DNA of 64,000 nucleotides from Darksidea phi (Eukaryota; Ascomycota; Dothideomycetes; Pleosporales; Lentitheciaceae). Made by a program: the position numbers and the translations under genes. The stretch covers positions 62,001 to 126,000 of the forward strand of contig JASJFT010000006.1 in assembly GCA_030770425.1 (NCBI GenBank), given 5' to 3'. Positions 58,001-64,000 of the stretch are shown piece after piece. How positions within the stretch are numbered: the first letter of the stretch is position 1; each line of letters starts with the position of its first letter. The notes under the pieces were generated by a model that was not told the origin of the DNA, did not search any database, and was given only the letters and a program-made list of their open reading frames with translations.

Positions 58001-59956
58001 CGAGGATTTGGGTATGCGGGTGTTTACGTTCTGCAAAACGAACTTGCCTGCCTCCCAACCAAAGTCTCCGTTCTCGATGGCAAACTGTAAACTAGGCGAT
58101 TTCTCTGTGTCTGCTAAGGCTTTCTCCTCGTTGAGCCTTGCATTAACGAGGACTGCGCGAAAATCATGACGATCCTCGTACTCCAAGAAAGCCTGGATTC
58201 GACCTATACACGCTAGCCCGGAGACGATCTGAGGGACACCCTCGAAAGTCTGCAACAGCGGGTAAGTCATAAGTGTAAGGAAAGCAAGGCACGTGAATAT
58301 AGTCGAGGCATCCAGTGTTTGTTGAGTAAAAGCGAAGGTGAGTGGGGGACCGAGGAGCAGCGAGCTATATCCAAGGAGCGCCGCAGTAATGAATACCTTA
58401 CGGTATCGGGATCCCGCCGCTAGCTCCTCGACGCGGAGCTTCTGCACGAAGGTGCTTACGGCAGCGGGGAGGCTGGAGATCTTCAAGTTCTTCATGCTGC
58501 CGATAACGGTGGCCGTCAGACCAACACGTTTCTGGACCCCTGCCATCCAGGCCCTCTGGGAGTCTCCGGTAAAGTTTACCAGGATTCCCAAGCACGCGAA
58601 GCAGACCATAACCAGTCCAATAGATGCGACCAAGACTACGCCAAGTCGATTATACAGCATCCACGCAGCCAGGGCGGCCTGGATCAGGCTCGCCCAAGTC
58701 TCATGCATCGCTCTAAAGCCAACCCTAATTCGCTCCACGTCCGTGCTCATTAACGTCAGCGCAGCACTCCCATCGCTGATTCCAATTCGAGCTTTCGTGG
58801 CTTTATTGAATATTTCGGCAACCAATACAGATCTTGTTATGGTACGCGCTCGGTTGTGGAAGTACCTGTGCTCATGTATAAGTAGCGAATCTTGGGTGAA
58901 GGTTCGCAGATGGTACTGTACCAGTAGAAACCCATTGAGATAGCCATTCCTGAGTAGATTAGAAAGCTAGCCCCGATGAACCCATATCCCATATTTGCGT
59001 CAAGTTCAGGCTCTGATAGGTAATCCAGTAGCTTTTCCATGAGAAGCGGTTGACAAAACGTAAAGCCAAGCATCGCTAAACGTGGAGGTACAGGAAGTAG
59101 GAGAGGGACCTTGAGTGTGCGTACAAGCACCTTCGCCAGACCAAACTTGTCACCCTTTAGTTTGGAGTAGTCTATTTTCCTAGAGAACTGGTCGTGGAGC
59201 GATTTGGCGTTAAAGGCGCTGTTAAGAGGGTAAAGGTCCTCAACCGTTAGGATTTTGCTGTATCCCAACTGGAACATCCTGTTGAGCCAAAAGAACACTC
59301 CGAGGGAGAAAATTCCGCTCGTCTCCTCTGGACTGTACTGCTTCTCGTCCCAGCGCACCCATGAAGATTTTTGTTTGGCTTCTAATAGTAATATTCCAGC
59401 TTTCACGGCCATACCAGCGCAAAAGATGCTGCTGTAGGTGAGCTCCGGCTTGCCATCCGCCGACAAAAACAACGTTCTTGCCTGGGCCGCGTCTAGAAGA
59501 AGCGTCAGAGACAAATAGATATTTAGCAGCACAGACGGCCTCGGACTTCTACTATGATCAACAACACTAAGCGTTATCATAAGAAGGGCTGACACAAGCT
59601 CGAGGACGGAGGCAGCTATAAATATGTTGTTTACGTGGAAGGATCCAAGCGCAACCAAGATGAGGAGTGCGAGCTCAAGCGCGACGTAGATTGTGATGGC
59701 CCCCTTTGGTAGTTTGATCAGCACTTTGATGTACATACGTGCACTTAGATGAAGAGCGTACCACTTTGACGAGCTGGAAGATCGGAGCATTCACCACCGT
59801 AGGCTTTCGTAGCTGCGAAACCGTCCGCCATGATGATGTTGCGATGAACAGTGCGGAGGGTATAATGGAAAAAAACAGGTGCTCGAACTGGAGGTTGAAG
59901 TCGAATTCCTCTTGGTTCAGTTGGAGCAGATTCTCCTCGCGGGTCGGGAAGGGCAT
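55080..59956 (-). CDS. ABCC-type multidrug transporter
   Basis: Eight exons, 59956-59762, 59703-58922, 58865-57148, 57068-56758, 56693-56530, 56460-56411, 56303-55907 and 55848-55080, give 1,461 residues. It begins with an extra hydrophobic domain (TMD0) ahead of the first transmembrane domain, as in MRP/ABCC proteins. NBD1: Walker A VGSVGSGKST, signature LSGGQKQRVSL, Walker B LLVLDDVFSG. NBD2: Walker A CGRTGSGKSS, signature LSAGQRQLMSV, Walker B ILLLDEVSSS. Such transporters export organic anions or conjugates across the plasma or vacuolar membrane. Fum19 is the matching type in the fumonisin cluster; here it probably exports the product or protects the producer. Two first-choice splice sites gave introns under 40 nt and were replaced by 56 and 58 nt introns that keep frame. 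Confidence 0.93.
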
Positions 59957-60770
59957 CTCGGACGCCTAAGCACGTTGATTGCTTGCGGGAGCGCAATTTT
60001 TGAAGCAGAGCACGCGAGGGGTGGTTGATCGAGTAAGTGGTTGGGGAGAAGAGCGAGCATGCTTGAACTTTGACTGTGCCGTTGACTTGGCCGATGTACT
60101 GGTATCCGAACGCCGATTCTGCAGGTACAGAACTCCGCACTGACTTTCCCATAACGGCAGGTGCAGTCAGCCAGTTCTTGGCAGTAATGGCGTAGCGCGT
60201 CAGCAAACAAGGGCCCCAGCAACAGCAACCACGCCATTTGTACTTTCCGTTCGAGCGGAGTCGAATGCGCACATAGAAGTGAAAACGACTGCTTGATCGA
60301 AAGAGTCCACCCACTTATCTGAGCTCCCCTCTCCCAGATTCGGCATTGAACGCGGGCATAATTTGGTGTTTTCCTTGGCGCATCCACGGGTCGCTCGCGT
60401 AGAGGGACACTGGAGGAGAATCGAGCGGCCTTTGACTTGCAGGAGACGGAGAAGAAGGTATGGACGGCAATAGACAGCCCCGCGGGCATCGACGGTCGAG
60501 AGTATCGCTGGTAGAGTCGCTTTGTACAGTGGAAGGCGGACAAGAGCAGTGCAACCTGATAGAAACAGTCGCTGGAGGACTTCAGCTACGACGTTGGCTG
60601 GACGCTTTTTGATAAGTTTCACGCGCACATGAAGCGTATGAGCGTTTTACGCTTGGGTGTACGGCTTGATGTCAGGGTTGTCTGTGACGCTCTTCAAAAG
60701 GCCGCCTCTCGTCCCCGATATCCGAATAAGTCGTCGCCGCGCCCTGGCCATCGAACACTGAAGTTGTTGA
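59957..60770. promoter_or_regulatory. Transporter promoter with one GTCAGCC motif
   Basis: The motif lies at 60166-60172 within GTGCAGTCAGCCAG, 210 bp upstream of the transporter start, matching the extended form found near the PKS. Open frames further upstream look random. Confidence 0.55.
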
Positions 60771-61363
60771 AGGACGCGCGCGAAGCAGAAGACAGAGCAA
60801 AAAGCCCAGGAGCGTCTTGAGGCTGCGCAGGCGATAAAGACCCAGGCGGATCATACCACTGAGCTTATAGACACCTGGTGCTGTCTTAAGGGTGACAACT
60901 GTCACAATAGGGGTGGCATTTGTTACGTCTCACTTGCGAGTATGATACATTACGCCTTTAAGATATGTGATATTGATGCGTGGGCATACAAGATTGTTGC
61001 AGGCGAGAGTAATGTCAACGTCAAGCTCCCGTCTGCTATCCTTGTGGAGTCCTGGGGACTGAAAGGCAATAAGTTGCGCGTTAGTCCCTAACAGCCGGAG
61101 GAAAATCCCACATAATTCTGACTCTTCCGGAGTGGATTTGAAGCACGTCAAGCGTAGGCTAAAAAAGAACAACAAGTAAAGATGTGACTTCGACGGATGG
61201 AGGATGAGGAGGAGGACCTTAAGGATGCAAAGAGGCAGCGGAAGCTCCACCAGTACAGCCTGTCATGCCAGCTCCACATGCACCGCCTGCTCTGGCCACT
61301 CCCGTCGAGTCTTTGGTGGTACCATGCTCAAGTCCTGATTCCTACTATACAAATCCAAAATGA
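60771..61363 (+). pseudogene. Relic of a repeat-family cysteine/proline-rich gene
   Basis: An open stretch without a start codon (60771-61091) encodes a charged helix (KQKTEQKAQERLEAAQAIK) and then a Cys motif (WCCLKGDNCHNRGGICY, C-x5-C-x6-C) followed by AWAYKIVAGE. After a frame change a proline-rich piece (APPVQPVMPAPHAPPA) runs to 61363. This order resembles the C-terminus of multicopy hypothetical proteins I associate with repeat-rich fungal DNA. Missing start, internal stop and frame change mark it as a relic. The family link is from memory. Confidence 0.45.
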
Positions 61364-61589
61364 ATAATATATGGTATGGCGTGGAATAGGGGCTCGCAGG
61401 CAAAATTAGCGGGAGATGGGAAGGATCGACACGTCATTATGACAAAGTGATAGAGCACCACTTCGGGCCCATAATATTAAGTCCAAAATTCTATAGATAC
61501 GCTGTGTAAATCGTAGCCTGATTAACTTCAAGGTGTAGTACGTAAGGTCTTTTTTGTCCACATACAAGCCCATGTGACCCTCCCATGAC

Positions 61590-61950
61590 TGAAACTAGCC
61601 AGTACGAACCGTGCTCGCAAGGGACTAGCCGCGTTGTTCTGCCGGCCCTTCCTTTTGCCACCGCTATCCAGGCAACCCCAAGTCACGTGGCGATTACAAC
61701 ACTTCAACTCTGGCCTTCGCCTTCACTTCCGCCTTCACATCAGGCACCAGCCCTCACGTGAGCCACTTTCTGCTTACCTAAGTATCTCGCTTACGGGCAC
61801 GGTCCACTTCATACGTCTATATAAACCCGCCCTCGCGCGGTTCCTCTTCCTCTTTTCTTTTCTTCTTTAGCTCTCTTTGCCTTTTGGCTTAGATCAAGTG
61901 TAGTATCTGTTCTTTTTAGTTTAATCGCTAAAACGGTACGTTTATCTCTC
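61590..61950 (+). promoter_or_regulatory. Promoter-like region without a clear downstream gene
   Basis: Two CACGTG boxes (about 61685 and 61756) precede TATATAAA near 61819, then a pyrimidine-rich stretch, and a possible 5' UTR intron donor (gtacgt at 61936). This is a complete-looking fungal promoter, but no supported coding region follows. Confidence 0.4.
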
Positions 61951-63151
61951 CCCTCCTCACTCGTAGACTTGCTAACTGGCTGAAGTTCCTACGGGAACAT
62001 TTTAAGATTATTCCTTTTTTTGTACCTCGGCCTCCTCTCACTGGGCTTGCCCATAGTTGAGGCCACAGTGTCGCCAGTATTGCACTACCTCTGGCTGACG
62101 CGACGATTTTTCATTGACGTTCGTACCCTGAGTGCATCGTTGAGGAAGATGAGACACCTTTTTCATTACATTACGTTTACAAGATGACGTGATGGCTTTC
62201 TGGAAAAATTACACCGGAGTGCGCGCAGGTGGTTTATCGTAAGCTCGCTTCCCGCCCCTTTCTTCTGGCTAATTCTCAAAGGATGAGGCGGAGCAACCAC
62301 GCTAGGCATCAGCATCCATAGCTCATTTCCAAGTTTTATTCTTCACTCCCGATCGACGCCGGACCGCATACTAGGAAAGGCAATACATCCATCGGGCGGC
62401 CTTCTAGTTTAGACAACCCATCCGTCCTCGATCGAGCGTGCCCAAGGGTGTAGGAAGCTTCTAAAGACCACATGCGCAACAAACGTTGCTTTAGCCAAGC
62501 CACTACGCACTGAGACAATAGGAAGGCCTAGGGCTCGGAGTTCGCTATCTCCGTTTCAGCGGGCGCGCCTTGAACTCCCCTCGGCAAGCGCAACCTCACC
62601 CTTTGGAGCTACCACACCAAACGCGAAGCCTTACCATACCTCGGCGCCACCTTCGGCACGGGCGAGCTCCTCCATGACACCAGTGTAGCCTTGGAACGCT
62701 ATCTAGAAGCCTCTCCACATATCCTTCAACACGTCCCGCGCGAGCCGCTACCGAAGACTGTTCCCAGGTCGCGAGCGCTCGATAACGCTACCCAAGTCCG
62801 CTGTGGAAGCGGCGCTTTACATGGAACTACCCGGGTTGACGGTACCGTTCCATGAAGCGGGTGCGAGGTGAGTGGTAGTAGTTGAGGCCGATCTTCATTG
62901 CCTTGCGGCGAAGTGCAGCTGGCGTTAAGCCATAGACTCGAACACACCGAGATTCGTGATGGCGAGTTGAACCTGCGACAAATGATACGCTCAAGCGTGG
63001 CTTTACCACATTGGCTTTGGTATAAATCAAAAGGACTGCCCCCTTCTAGTGAACTATTGCTTTCTCACTGCTTCTCTACTATTCAACCTACTACTCCCCT
63101 CGGGTATATCACGCCCGATTAATACACGACGAATCGAACCACAACATCGCC
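61951..63151. other. Gene-poor region
   Basis: An open frame at about 62550-62855 (including LTLWSYHTKREALPYLGATF) lacks a start and a known family. A TATAAAT box lies near 63019 ahead of a C/T-rich stretch. Nothing further can be supported. Confidence 0.4.
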
Positions 63152-63349
63152 ATGCCTAAGCGACGTCGCAATCCATTCTCGGTCGGTGGCATTGCGCCAC
63201 GAGCCAGGAAACGCACGACAGTCGAAACCACGCCTCAGCCCTCTCCTACAGTCGCCGGCAAAACTACAGAGATGGTGAGGTATGAAAAACCTCGGATTTT
63301 AAACTCCTCGAGCCTATCCTTCTACACCTCGAACCGCCGGCTATTCTAA
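63152..63349 (+). CDS. Small basic ORF, possibly a truncated gene
   Basis: A 65-residue frame (MPKRRRNPFSVGGIAPRARK...) with a good start context, a TATAAAT box about 130 bp upstream and a C/T-rich leader. The first 45 residues are basic and look coding; a GT donor-like site near 63276 could lead to a further exon, but the downstream DNA is AT-rich and degenerate. It may be the surviving 5' end of a repeat gene. I do not recognise it. Confidence 0.3.
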   Translation: MPKRRRNPFSVGGIAPRARKRTTVETTPQPSPTVAGKTTEMVRYEKPRILNSSSLSFYTSNRRLF

Positions 63350-63399
63350 GCGGTCAGCAAGTCAGCAAAGACTTTCAAGCCGTCATTATAAGCAGTCCT

Positions 63400-64000
63400 C
63401 GAATTTAGGCCAAGTTATTTAGAACGTTTCCTCAACCGATACTACGTTTACTAGTCCATTACCGCCGTCCGCGAATAAATCCGTTTATTTATTCCGTCTT
63501 TGATACAGCCCTCGACCTAAAGAGGAGAGACGACCGGCTCTACAGACCTCGAAACGCTAGCTGAAGATTTATGTACCTAGGTACTCCGAGCGTACCTATT
63601 AGTATTCGCATTGTAGAGTTCGTAGATAGTGATGAATCCTATCGAATTACTAATACTAAAGTATACCAGTTTAATTACGGGGTAATACCGTTACAACTCG
63701 ATACTATCGCTCTAATTCCGGCTTAGTATACTTATACCGTCTGGGTGTTTCCTTACGATAAAGATTAAATATTAACGCCGCCGAACGAATCGGTCCGTCG
63801 CTGTAAGGAGAAATGTAAAGAAGCTGCTTATTAGTTAGAGGATGTGTATATTTAGGTGGGCCGGACGAATGAAGATGAATTTTCGGAACCTCAAAGAGTA
63901 CTTTAGCTTTCGTATTGATGAATCTATCTATATATATAATCACATCTATTATTTGATAGCTATATCGTTACAGCCGTGTTAGGCATCCCTTTGACTTAAT
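63400..64000. other. AT- and TpA-rich degenerate DNA
   Basis: The sequence is rich in TA, TTA and ATA words while CpG words survive, with stops in all frames. This is consistent with RIP acting on a repeat that continues beyond the window. Confidence 0.5.

Noticed and set aside
58826..58893. 33 nt intron in the transporter gene
   Set aside because: Too short for splicing; a donor at 58921 and acceptor at 58866 give a 56 nt intron, correct phase and a family-like junction.
31094..59956. Identification as the fumonisin or AAL-toxin cluster itself
   Set aside because: Gene content differs: no P450, no tricarballylate genes, no ceramide synthase homologue, an added ATP-grasp ligase, and a bZIP regulator where fumonisin uses Fum21 (Zn2Cys6).
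1..64000. CRISPR arrays, bacterial operons, ribosome binding sites
   Set aside because: Nuclear fungal DNA with spliceosomal introns; no regularly spaced long repeats beyond the short regulatory boxes.

Overview
The window is nuclear DNA from a filamentous ascomycete (Pezizomycotina; Dothideomycetes is my guess, not proven). The evidence is short GT-AG introns of mostly 47-70 nt with CTRAC/CTAAC-like branch sites, a COT-1/NDR kinase, an ascomycete-type laccase ending in DSGI, a highly reducing fungal PKS, and AT-rich, TpA-rich islands that look like RIP-mutated repeats.

Layout. Positions 1-25.6 kb are mostly core genes with ordinary spacing: the 3' end of an unknown membrane protein, ESCRT-I subunit VPS37 (-), a large coiled-coil protein (+), the COT-1 kinase (+), RNA polymerase subunit RPC10 (-), a GPI-anchor-type protein (-), a Ser/Thr-rich protein (+), an F-box-like protein (-), a Sir2/Hst1-type sirtuin (+), an RNase P/MRP Rpp40-like protein (+) and a secreted Ser/Thr-rich protein (-). 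A ten-exon laccase (+) follows at 27.6-29.8 kb.

Positions 31-60 kb hold a biosynthetic gene cluster: highly reducing PKS (-), alpha-oxoamine synthase (+), bZIP regulator (-), SDR (-), ATP-grasp ligase (+), 2-oxoglutarate/Fe(II) oxygenase (-), an A-T-C NRPS-like enzyme (+) and an ABCC transporter (-). The PKS ends in an ACP with no release domain. Next to an alpha-oxoamine synthase this is the logic of sphinganine-analogue metabolites (fumonisin, AAL-toxin and sphingofungin type): the chain leaves the PKS by decarboxylative condensation with an amino acid, the SDR reduces the 3-ketone, the oxygenase hydroxylates, and the NRPS-like and ATP-grasp enzymes probably attach acyl or aminoacyl groups. 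No P450 and no ceramide-synthase-type resistance gene is visible, and the ATP-grasp gene is not part of the fumonisin set I know, so I read this as a related but distinct pathway.

The cluster promoters share a GTCAGCC motif: three 20-bp-spaced boxes (two exact, one GTCAGCT) plus a fourth exact copy between PKS and oxoamine synthase, inverted pairs in the other two divergent promoters, and one copy upstream of the transporter. The bZIP promoter carries a full TGACGTCA site. The PKS reading frame appears broken by one base at its last intron. A 230-280 bp repeat occurs twice in direct orientation, beside the PKS 3' end and inside the cluster. From 60 to 64 kb the DNA is gene-poor, with repeat relics and AT-rich sequence.

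Exon boundaries were worked out by eye from splice signals and frame continuity; product names rest on motif recognition without database searches.
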